NCBI GenBank assembly: GCA_965656605.1
Contig: CBFHLC010000004.1
Span: forward strand, 1 to 64,000
Source: Litorivicinus sp965656605
GTDB lineage: Bacteria; Pseudomonadota; Gammaproteobacteria; Pseudomonadales; Litorivicinaceae
Length of the DNA stretch: 64,000 nt
Direction: 5' to 3'
The position numbers and the translations under genes were made by a program. The notes under the pieces were generated by a model. The model did not search any database. It saw only the letters and a list, made by a program, of their open reading frames with translations, and had not been told where the DNA came from. Shown here in pieces: positions 57,492 through 64,000 of this stretch; position 1 is the first letter of the stretch, and each line of letters begins with the position of its first letter.

Positions 57492-59009
57492 ATGTCAAAC
57501 GTCCATGCCTATCCTGGTACACCTGAGTCGGCGCTTCAGCCAAAGGCTCGATATGAGAATTTTATCGGTGGCGAATTTGTTGCGCCGAAAAGTGGGCTCT
57601 ACTTCGACAACATCTCGCCCACCAGTGGCAAAAAGATCTGTGAAATCGCACGTTCAAACGCCGACGACATCAATGCGGCCCTGGATGCGGCACATGCCGC
57701 AGCGCCAGCCTGGGGTAAGACCAGCACAACTGAGCGCTCAAACATTCTGAACAAGATCGCAAACCGTATCGAAGAAAACCTACAGCTGTTGGCGTTGGCC
57801 GAGACGTTGGACAACGGGAAGCCGGTTCGTGAAACCTTAAATGCTGACATCCCTCTAACCGTTGATCACTTCCGCTACTTCGCTGGTGTTATTCGCGCGC
57901 AGGAGGGCAGTATCGGTGAGATGGACGAAAACACACTGGCCTATCATCACCATGAGCCGCTAGGTGTCGTCGCTCAAATCATTCCTTGGAACTTCCCAAT
58001 TCTGATGGCCGCGTGGAAGCTGGCTCCTGCGTTGGCCGCAGGTAATGCCGTAGTGCTCAAGCCGGCAGAGCAAACCCCCTTTAGCATCATGGTGTTGATG
58101 GAGTTGATTGGCGATCTGTTACCGGCGGGTGTCATCAACGTAGTCAACGGATTTGGCCTCGAGGCTGGCAAGCCATTGGCGAGCAGCAATCGAATTGCAA
58201 AGGTCGGTTTCACCGGCGAGACCACCACCGGCAAGCTGATCATGCAGTACGCCAGTGAGAACCTGATTCCCGTGACGTTGGAGTTGGGCGGTAAAAGCCC
58301 GAACGTCTTCCGCAAAGACATCATGAATCAAAGCCCCGAGTTTATTTCTAAGTGTGTTGAGGGCTTCTTGCTGGCCTACTTCAACCAGGGTGAGGTGTGC
58401 ACTTGTCCTTCTCGCGCACTGATTCATGAAGATATCTACGACGAGTTCATGGCGTTGGTGATGGAGCGCGCTGCACAAATTACTCAGGGCAATCCTTTTG
58501 ATGAGAGCACGATGGTAGGTGCTCAGTGCAGTGCTGAGCAGTACGAGAAGATAAAATCTTACTTGGCGATTGGTAAAGAAGAAGGCGCTGAGGTGTTGTT
58601 TGGTGGTGACACAGCCAAAAGCTTTGAAGACGGGTTTTATGTTCAGCCGACGGCTTTCAAAGGCCATAACAAAATGCGAATTTTCCAAGAGGAAATATTC
58701 GGTCCTGTGGTCTCGGTTACAACCTTCAGCTCTGATGAGGAAGCCATCGAGATCGCAAACGACACGCTATACGGCTTGGGTGCCGGCGTTTGGACGGCTG
58801 ATGCAAATGCGGCTTACAAGTTTGGTCGAGCCATTCAGGCCGGGCGGGTTTGGACCAACTGTTACCACCAGTACCCAGCGCACGCGGCATTCGGCGGCTA
58901 CAAGCAATCCGGCATTGGACGCGAGAACCACAAGATGATGCTAGAGCATTATCAGCAGACCAAGAACTTGCTGGTCAGCTACGATGAGAATCCGTTAGGT
59001 TTCTTCTAA
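57492..59009 (+). CDS. NAD-dependent aldehyde dehydrogenase (AcoD/ExaC-like)
   Basis: 505 residues, typical ALDH superfamily. IIPWNFPILMAAWKLAPALAAGN is the coenzyme-binding block, FTGETTTGK the glycine motif, LELGGKSPN holds the general base Glu and NQGEVCTCPSR the nucleophile Cys. LEHYQQTKNLLVSY at the C-terminus is usual for the acetaldehyde dehydrogenase AcoD/ExaC group. It oxidises aldehydes (such as acetaldehyde) to acids. GGGAATCC lies before the ATG. Controlled by the sigma-54 promoter and enhancers upstream; DUF779 follows, a frequent partner of this ALDH type. Confidence 0.93.
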   Translation: MSNVHAYPGTPESALQPKARYENFIGGEFVAPKSGLYFDNISPTSGKKICEIARSNADDINAALDAAHAAAPAWGKTSTTERSNILNKIANRIEENLQLLALAETLDNGKPVRETLNADIPLTVDHFRYFAGVIRAQEGSIGEMDENTLAYHHHEPLGVVAQIIPWNFPILMAAWKLAPALAAGNAVVLKPAEQTPFSIMVLMELIGDLLPAGVINVVNGFGLEAGKPLASSNRIAKVGFTGETTTGKLIMQYASENLIPVTLELGGKSPNVFRKDIMNQSPEFISKCVEGFLLAYFNQGEVCTCPSRALIHEDIYDEFMALVMERAAQITQGNPFDESTMVGAQCSAEQYEKIKSYLAIGKEEGAEVLFGGDTAKSFEDGFYVQPTAFKGHNKMRIFQEEIFGPVVSVTTFSSDEEAIEIANDTLYGLGAGVWTADANAAYKFGRAIQAGRVWTNCYHQYPAHAAFGGYKQSGIGRENHKMMLEHYQQTKNLLVSYDENPLGFF

Positions 59010-59023
59010 ACACAAACCGAATA

Positions 59024-59045
59024 AACCGGCCGATTTCGGCCGGTT
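59024..59045 (+). terminator. hairpin between aldehyde dehydrogenase and DUF779 genes
   Basis: AACCGGCC-GATTTC-GGCCGGTT forms an eight-base-pair stem, followed by CTTGG rather than a T-run. It may attenuate transcription into the DUF779 gene, whose ATG is 15 bp downstream. Confidence 0.6.
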
Positions 59046-59059
59046 CTTGGAGTTACGGT

Positions 59060-59476
59060 ATGTATATAGTTCAGCGTGTTAGCTGCACAGCGCAGACAGA
59101 AGCATTGGTGCAGGAGTTACTCCAAATCCACGGGCCGCTTTTGTTTCATCAATCCGGCGGATGCTGTGACGGTTCAGCGCCCATGTGTTATCCCCGTGGC
59201 GAATTTAAAGTCGGATCAAGGGATATCTATCTGGGTGATGTTGCAGGCCAGCCGTTTTTCATTGCCCACGATCAGTGGGAATACTGGTCACATACCCACT
59301 TGATCATTGATGTCGTGGCAGGCCGCGGCGGCATGTTCTCGGTTGAGGGTCCCACGGGTAAGCGCTTTTTAACTCGATCCCGGTTGTATTCAGAAGACGA
59401 GACGCCTTTGTTATCCACGGATCAGTTGCTGCAAGGTTCTGCCGGGATAGAGGGTGTGCGATCTACGACGGACTAG
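59060..59476 (+). CDS. DUF779 family protein
   Basis: 138 residues. LLFHQSGGCCDGSAPMCYP is the Cys-rich hallmark, followed by DIYLGDVAGQPFFIAHDQWEYWSHTHLIIDVVAGRGGMFSVE split over several family blocks. DUF779 proteins are commonly encoded next to aldehyde dehydrogenases of the AcoD/ExaC type, as here; their biochemical role is unknown, though the paired Cys suggest metal or redox chemistry. Its 3' end overlaps the convergent helicase gene by 14 nt. Confidence 0.88.
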   Translation: MYIVQRVSCTAQTEALVQELLQIHGPLLFHQSGGCCDGSAPMCYPRGEFKVGSRDIYLGDVAGQPFFIAHDQWEYWSHTHLIIDVVAGRGGMFSVEGPTGKRFLTRSRLYSEDETPLLSTDQLLQGSAGIEGVRSTTD

Positions 59477-61748
59477 GGTTGTACCCAACCCGCCACCAAT
59501 TCGGCAGATGCTGCCGATTGATCGTATCGTTATAACGTTGATCCAGCAGGTACACGACACCTGAATCTTGGGTGTCACGTATCACCCGGCCCGCGGCCTG
59601 AATGACTTTCTGCAGTCCCGGATAGCGGTAGGCATAGTCAAATCCCTGTTGAAAACGCTCTTCTAGACGAGCCTCTAACGCTTGATTAAACAGCGAGTTA
59701 TAGGGGATTCCTAATGTAGTGATAAAAGTTCCTATTAGGCGTTTCCCAGGCAGATCGACCCCTTCAGAGAACGCACCACCCAATACAGCCAGACCTAATC
59801 GGGTCGAGTTATCGGTGAAGTCATCCAGCCATCGTTGACGATCAATTTCACTCATCCCGCGCCGTTGGCAATGTTGCTCAAGATGCGGGGCGATGTCTCG
59901 GATTTGCTCAGATACCTGACTCAGATATTCGTAGCTAGAGAAGAAGGCAATGTAGTTGCCCGGTTTATCCTGGCACTGCTGGCTTATGATCCGAGCGACA
60001 CGGGGTAGGCTGTTCAGGCGATCGCGATATCGAGTCGACACATCCATCGCGATTCTGACGTCCAGCTGCTCGGGGCGAAACGGTGAGGGCACATCGATCG
60101 TTTGAGTGGTGGGCGGCAATCCAAGCAGATCTTGGTGGTAGTGGGGCGGAATCAAGGTGGCCGAAAACAGGGTGGCACTTCGAGCGGTCGCAAAACGTGG
60201 GGCCAAAAAGCTGGCCGGAATCATATTGCGAATGCCCAGTGTACTTTGAACTCGCAGCGGATTGCTGGTGTCGAGGGTGACATCAAATAGGCTGTCTTGA
60301 TCAAAGGCCTCAGCCAAGCGACAAAACGCCAACGCATCAAAAAAGAAGCGCATGTACTCACCATCACCCCGTGCTGGGGTATCGGCCAGGGCCGAGGTGA
60401 TTTGGGTCACCGCCTTTTGCAATACGCCGAGTAGTTCTGCCGGCAAAGACGGGTAAATCTGATGCTCGACTTCTTGGGTACCGTACAAATTCGGCCACAG
60501 CTGTTGAACGGGTCTTAAAGCGCTTTTGATCTTGCCCGGAGCGCCGGCCATGGCGTCTTCCAAGGCCTGCTCACTTAACTCGACGCTGTACATGTCGCGG
60601 GCTCTAGGGATTAAGTTGTGCGCCTCGTCGACCAATACACCAACGGACCATTCGTTGACTTGGGTCAGGGCAAATAGCATGGCGGAGTAGTCAAAGTAGT
60701 AGTTGTAATCGCCAATCACGATGTCTGACCACTGAGCCATCTCGTGACTGAGCCAATAGGGGCACAGCTGATGTTTTCGCGCGATCCTGGCGAGCGTGAT
60801 GTGATCCAACCAACGGGTGTCGGCCGCTTCGGCTCGGGCGGCTGGCAAGTGATCGTAAAATCCTTGCGCCAACGGACAGGAATCGCCATGGCAGGCCTTG
60901 TCCGGGTTCTCACAGGCTTTGTCCAGCGAGACCATTTCTAACACGCGTATTGGCTGGGTCTCGGCATTGATTTGTGTCAGCGCGTCCAGAGCCAATTTAC
61001 GGCCGGGCGTTTTAGCACATAGGTAAAAAATTCTATCCATGCCCAGCGTGCTTAACGCTTTGATTTGCGGAAACAGGGTGCCGAGGGTTTTACCAATGCC
61101 GGTGGTAGCTTGGGCCAGCAAGGGATGACGACGCTGGCAGGCCCGATACACCTGCTCAGACAACTCCCTTTGGCCGGGACGGAACTGCTCAAAGGGGAAG
61201 TCTAGTTGCCGACAAAACTCATCGCGCTTGTTTCGGTGGGTCGCCTCGCTTTCAGCCCAGGCTAAAAAGTCCTCGCAGGACTGATTAAAGTGTTCGTTGA
61301 GTGCCTGAGCGCTCAGGGTTTCAATCTCTTGAGTTTCTTCGAGCGACACAACGTGAACGTAGGTTAATACCAATGAGACTTCGGACAGCTGCTCTTGCTG
61401 GCATAGCATCGCCGCGTAAAGCTTTAGCTGGGCCCATGCCAAGGCTCTGTGGTTCTCGGGAATACGATCGACCGGCACGCGATGAGTTTTAATTTCTTCA
61501 ATTTGACCGGCACCGTGGTGATAGCCGTCAGCTCTGCCACTGACTCGCAAGCCGGCGTACTGACTGCACAGCTCAACCTCTGATTGATAGCCGCTGCCGC
61601 GCCGCATTTGTATGGCGCGGTGAATGGCTTGTCCTTCCTCTGCGCTGGGAGCCGGGGTAAAGCGCAAATCTAGGTCGCCGCGTTTAGCGGTGAAGGCGGC
61701 CAGTGCTTTAACAGCTACTTGGTAGTTCAGGGCGACTTGTGCAGCCAT
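59463..61748 (-). CDS. DinG/XPD-like Fe-S helicase with N-terminal PD-(D/E)xK nuclease domain
   Basis: 761 residues from ATG 61748. The first ~175 residues carry a RecB-like nuclease motif: GRADGY followed by IEEIKTHR (D...E-x-K) and a QLKLYAAML helix. The helicase part has Walker A ATTGIGKT (about residue 220), four Cys for an iron-sulfur cluster (KACENPDKACHGDSC and LCPYW), DEAHN as motif II, and in the second RecA domain LGGAFSEGVDLPG and QAAGRVIRD as motif VI. It should unwind 5'-3' damaged or branched DNA and may cut it. It converges with DUF779. Confidence 0.88.
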   Translation of the reverse strand: MAAQVALNYQVAVKALAAFTAKRGDLDLRFTPAPSAEEGQAIHRAIQMRRGSGYQSEVELCSQYAGLRVSGRADGYHHGAGQIEEIKTHRVPVDRIPENHRALAWAQLKLYAAMLCQQEQLSEVSLVLTYVHVVSLEETQEIETLSAQALNEHFNQSCEDFLAWAESEATHRNKRDEFCRQLDFPFEQFRPGQRELSEQVYRACQRRHPLLAQATTGIGKTLGTLFPQIKALSTLGMDRIFYLCAKTPGRKLALDALTQINAETQPIRVLEMVSLDKACENPDKACHGDSCPLAQGFYDHLPAARAEAADTRWLDHITLARIARKHQLCPYWLSHEMAQWSDIVIGDYNYYFDYSAMLFALTQVNEWSVGVLVDEAHNLIPRARDMYSVELSEQALEDAMAGAPGKIKSALRPVQQLWPNLYGTQEVEHQIYPSLPAELLGVLQKAVTQITSALADTPARGDGEYMRFFFDALAFCRLAEAFDQDSLFDVTLDTSNPLRVQSTLGIRNMIPASFLAPRFATARSATLFSATLIPPHYHQDLLGLPPTTQTIDVPSPFRPEQLDVRIAMDVSTRYRDRLNSLPRVARIISQQCQDKPGNYIAFFSSYEYLSQVSEQIRDIAPHLEQHCQRRGMSEIDRQRWLDDFTDNSTRLGLAVLGGAFSEGVDLPGKRLIGTFITTLGIPYNSLFNQALEARLEERFQQGFDYAYRYPGLQKVIQAAGRVIRDTQDSGVVYLLDQRYNDTINRQHLPNWWRVGYNPSPS

Positions 61749-61905
61749 CGGCAATTGAGTGCGTCTTTGTGGTTAAGCGGTTCATGGAAGATTACGCCAG
61801 AGATAGAGGCAGTGTCTTAATCTTTATCCCTGCGCACATTGATTTGGAAAATTAAGCTATCGCCTAGTCAGGTCTCGATAGCCTTTCACTATTGATTATA
61901 TCGAT

Positions 61906-61939
61906 ATAACTTTATGGAATAAGTGTTAGATTAGAATAA
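61906..61939 (+). promoter_or_regulatory. putative operator/promoter element upstream of the peroxiredoxin gene
   Basis: Contains ATAACTTTAT (61906-61915), TATGGAATAA (61913-61922) and ATTAGAATAA (61930-61939). All three also occur in the sqr upstream element at 44460-44481, the last as its reverse complement. AT-rich character suggests promoter overlap. A shared regulator of sqr and this peroxiredoxin is proposed. Confidence 0.45.
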
Positions 61940-61985
61940 CAAGGGTAAGCGAAGTCGCTATTACCCAAAGATAGGAGAGACAAAG

Positions 61986-62636
61986 ATGGCTTTACGAATT
62001 AACGATGTGGTACCGAATCTTGACCTGGTAACCGACCAAGGAAACTTTTCGCTGCACGATTTTATTGGTGATCAATGGACTATTTTGTTCAGCCACCCGA
62101 AGGACTTCACGCCAGTTTGTACCACTGAGTTCGGGGCGGTGTCTCAATTGGCTTTGGAATGGACATCGCGCAACACGAAAGTTATCGGGTTATCCGTTGA
62201 CGGCGTGGAAGAACACAAGCAGTGGAAAAAAGACATTGAGCAGTATTCAGGTGCATCTGCAGATTTCCCAATTATTGCGGACGAGTCTTTGGAGGTCTCC
62301 AAAGCGCTAGATATGCTGCCAGCAGATGCTTACCTTCCGGACGGGCGCACCGCTGCAGACTCCGCGAGCGTTCGAGTCGTCTTCATTTTTAGCCCAGACA
62401 AGAAGCTGCAGCTGGCTATGACCTACCCAATGTCGGTGGGTCGTAATTTTGCAGAAGTCGTCCGAGCGCTGGATGCGTTGCAGGCTTCTTTCGGAGAACC
62501 GATTGCGATGCCTGCTAACTGGGTTCCCGGCGACGACGTCATTGTTGCTCTATCGCTGAACGATGAGGAAGCGAAGGCTAAGTTTGGAGAGGTTGATATC
62601 CAGCTCCCTTACTTGCGGACCACCAAGTTGTCGTAA
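61986..62636 (+). CDS. 1-Cys peroxiredoxin (Prx6 type)
   Basis: 216 residues, the usual Prx6 length. The peroxidatic Cys is C45 in HPKDFTPVCTTEFG; SADFPIIADESLEVSKAL and VFIFSPDKKLQLAMTYPMSVGRNF are family blocks, and the C-terminal extension NWVPGDDVIVAL is the Prx6 signature. No resolving Cys is present. AGGAGAG precedes the ATG. The leader shares sequence elements with the sqr promoter, suggesting a role under sulfide or reactive-sulfur stress besides peroxide. Confidence 0.93.
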   Translation: MALRINDVVPNLDLVTDQGNFSLHDFIGDQWTILFSHPKDFTPVCTTEFGAVSQLALEWTSRNTKVIGLSVDGVEEHKQWKKDIEQYSGASADFPIIADESLEVSKALDMLPADAYLPDGRTAADSASVRVVFIFSPDKKLQLAMTYPMSVGRNFAEVVRALDALQASFGEPIAMPANWVPGDDVIVALSLNDEEAKAKFGEVDIQLPYLRTTKLS

Positions 62637-62652
62637 GCCAAACGTTAAATCG

Positions 62653-62682
62653 CGAGGCCTCAGCAGTTGTGCTGTGGCCTCG
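62653..62682. terminator. bidirectional hairpin between peroxiredoxin and ABC genes
   Basis: CGAGGCC/GGCCTCG outer stem and CAGCA/TGCTG inner stem around GTTG, with one T-T mismatch. It lies between convergent stops. T-runs are weak, so it is a probable but not textbook terminator. Confidence 0.6.
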
Positions 62683-62693
62683 TGTCTGATTCA

Positions 62694-63758
62694 TCAGCTC
62701 AAACGTAATGATTGTTGGCTTGTCTGACTAAATAGATGCAGCTCGCTCATATCAATCTCTAAGCCAACCGTTTCACCAACTCTCAGCTGCGTTTGCCCGA
62801 CCACGTGCCAGGTTATATCCGCTCCGCTGTCGGTCGTTCCATGATGGAAGGTTTCGCCGCCCAGCTGCTCAATGTTGTTGATATGTAGCTGGAAGTGAGG
62901 CGATTCGCTAGGGCTCAAATGACCTGCTCGGATTCCGATTTGCACATTCGCATCCTTACTGACATCAAAAACGGGTGGACATGTAAGACTGACGGTCCCT
63001 AGCTTTAATTCAGATCCGTCCACCTGAGCGGGAAGGAAGTTCATTCTGGGCGAGCCAATAAAACCCGCGACAAATGTGTTGGCGGGGCGGTTATACAAAT
63101 GCAACGGTGCGCCAAATTGCTCAAGACGGCCATCGCGTAATACCGCTATTTTGTCGGCCATGGTCATGGCTTCGACTTGATCATGGGTCACATAGATCAT
63201 CGTGTTGCCCAAGCGCTTATGCAGCTGAGCGATTTCACTGCGCATCGCGACCCGCAGCTCAGCGTCTAAGTTAGAGAGCGGTTCGTCAAACAGAAACACT
63301 TTGGGCTCTCGAACGACTGCGCGACCGATCGCAACCCGTTGACGTTGACCGCCGGACAGCTGCGTTGGCTTACGATTCAAATAGGACTCGATCTGAAGCA
63401 TTTTGGCGGTTGAATCGACTCGAGCTTTGACGTCGCTTTTACTCATGCCGAGGTTTTCTAAGCCGAACGACAGGTTCTGGCGGACGCTCATGTGGGGATA
63501 CAGGGCATAGGACTGAAACACCATGGCCAGCCCCCGTTGCGCTGCACTGATGTCATTGACCCGCCGGCCTTCTAACATGACGTCTCCACTACTCACGCTT
63601 TCCAGCCCAGCAATCAGGCGCAGTAGGGTGGACTTACCGCAGCCCGAAGGGCCAACAAAGACACAAAACTCGCCGGATTCGATGTGCAAATCCAAACCGT
63701 GGATCACGTCGGTGGCACCGAAAGACTTTTTGACATGGTTAAGGGTGAGCTCAGCCAC
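62694..63758 (-). CDS. carbohydrate ABC transporter ATP-binding protein (UgpC/MalK type)
   Basis: 354 residues from GTG 63758, which overlaps the permease stop (TAGTG). Walker A is GPSGCGKST (about residues 37-45), Q-loop VFQSYALYPHM, signature QLSGGQRQRVAIGRA, Walker B VFLFDEPLSNLD and switch THDQVEAM. The C-terminal third is the TOBE/regulatory domain (IGSPRMNFLPAQ, IGIRAGHLSPSES). These subunits drive sugar, polyol or glycerol-phosphate uptake. The operon continues beyond the right edge. Confidence 0.92.
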   Translation of the reverse strand: MAELTLNHVKKSFGATDVIHGLDLHIESGEFCVFVGPSGCGKSTLLRLIAGLESVSSGDVMLEGRRVNDISAAQRGLAMVFQSYALYPHMSVRQNLSFGLENLGMSKSDVKARVDSTAKMLQIESYLNRKPTQLSGGQRQRVAIGRAVVREPKVFLFDEPLSNLDAELRVAMRSEIAQLHKRLGNTMIYVTHDQVEAMTMADKIAVLRDGRLEQFGAPLHLYNRPANTFVAGFIGSPRMNFLPAQVDGSELKLGTVSLTCPPVFDVSKDANVQIGIRAGHLSPSESPHFQLHINNIEQLGGETFHHGTTDSGADITWHVVGQTQLRVGETVGLEIDMSELHLFSQTSQQSLRLS

Positions 63759-64000
63759 TATTTAACTCCAGAATTGGCAATGCCGGTGGTGATGTAGCGC
63801 TGCAGGAATACAAAGACCAAGGTGGTCGGAATCAAGCTGACGACAGTCATCGCTAATCGATAGTGTTCTTGGGATAGGTGTTCGCCGCGGAACTCTAATA
63901 GGCACAGCTGAAGGGTGTAGGCCTCTTTGGTGGTGGCGACGGCGACCATGGGCAGAATCAGATCGTTCCAACGCCAGATCACCGATAGAATTCCCAGCGC
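63758..64000 (-). CDS. carbohydrate ABC transporter permease (C-terminal part, partial)
   Basis: The frame is open at the right window edge; about 80 C-terminal residues are present. VIWRWNDLILPMVAV belongs to the region after the EAA loop, and LIPTTLVFVFLQRYITTGIANSGVK is the standard end of MalG/UgpE-type permeases. It pairs with an upstream permease and binding protein that must lie outside the window. Its stop overlaps the ATPase start (TAGTG). Confidence 0.9.
   Translation of the reverse strand, partial: ALGILSVIWRWNDLILPMVAVATTKEAYTLQLCLLEFRGEHLSQEHYRLAMTVVSLIPTTLVFVFLQRYITTGIANSGVK

Noticed and set aside
1..64000. CRISPR array, insertion sequence, phage or integron
   Set aside because: No spaced direct repeats, transposase, integrase or terminal inverted repeats were seen in the whole window.

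Overview
The window looks like a compact chromosome segment from a free-living, probably marine, heterotrophic gammaproteobacterium. Supporting signs are the alpha-2-macroglobulin/PbpC pair, OxyR with AhpCF, AcnB, RND efflux, TRAP and betaine-type ABC transport, a Rieske betaine-demethylase-like enzyme and a sigma-54 aldehyde regulon. The exact lineage cannot be fixed from sequence reading alone. Genes are tightly packed: there are many ATGA start/stop overlaps within operons and several convergent pairs whose 3' ends overlap by 4-18 nt. I saw no rRNA, tRNA, CRISPR array, insertion sequence or phage gene.

Layout. 1-3.3 kb: end of an alpha-2-macroglobulin gene, pbpC and a metallophosphoesterase. 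3.5-4.4 kb: two adjacent small unknown proteins (A1, B1) belonging to a paralogous family with further copies at 31.8 kb (A2) and 46.6 kb (B2). 4.4-7.7 kb: a hydrolase with a 59-residue zinc ribbon, a HopJ-family protein, an M20 amidohydrolase and a Gfo/Idh oxidoreductase. 7.9-11.1 kb: ahpC, ahpF, oxyR. 11.1-23.3 kb: sugar-acid catabolism. denD, otnI, otnC, otnK, ltnD and a TRAP transporter form a complete D-erythronate/L-threonate route to dihydroxyacetone phosphate, with a LacI regulator and a perfect 16-bp palindromic operator. Inserted between denD and the rest is a second LacI-controlled set (gntK, dgoK, dgoA, EamA exporter) with its own operator. 23.4-26.6 kb: NTF2-like protein, CobW GTPase, TauD-type dioxygenase. 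26.7-31.2 kb: a tiny Cys-containing protein and an RND efflux pair. 31.3-37.1 kb: DUF2237, A2, YitT, a long-form AcnB, cytochrome b and cytochrome c'.

37.3-45.7 kb holds a candidate quaternary-amine locus: a GbcA-like Rieske oxygenase, an OpuC-type ABC transporter (binding protein, two permeases, CBS-domain ATPase), a GlxA/GbdR-type regulator, a nitrilase-family amidase and a double-cupin protein. A sulfide:quinone oxidoreductase follows. 45.7-48.9 kb looks like decaying DNA: a P-loop kinase with an in-frame amber codon and no usual start, a zinc alcohol dehydrogenase with one structural Cys changed to Phe, and a secreted protein gene with an in-frame ochre codon. 48.9-53.3 kb: short NfeD, SPFH protein, histidine phosphatase, and a DUF3299/FtsX/LolD-like ABC system. 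53.3-59.5 kb: DUF2306, an RfaH-like factor, a YqhD-like dehydrogenase, a sigma-54 activator, its enhancer sites and -24/-12 promoter, aldehyde dehydrogenase and DUF779. 59.5-64 kb: a nuclease/DinG-like helicase fusion, a 1-Cys peroxiredoxin whose promoter shares motifs with the sqr promoter, and the end of a sugar ABC transporter.

The main leads are the A/B small-protein family, the decay stretch at 45.7-48.9 kb, the shared sqr/peroxiredoxin promoter motif, and the unassigned Rieske/Opu/nitrilase/cupin locus.
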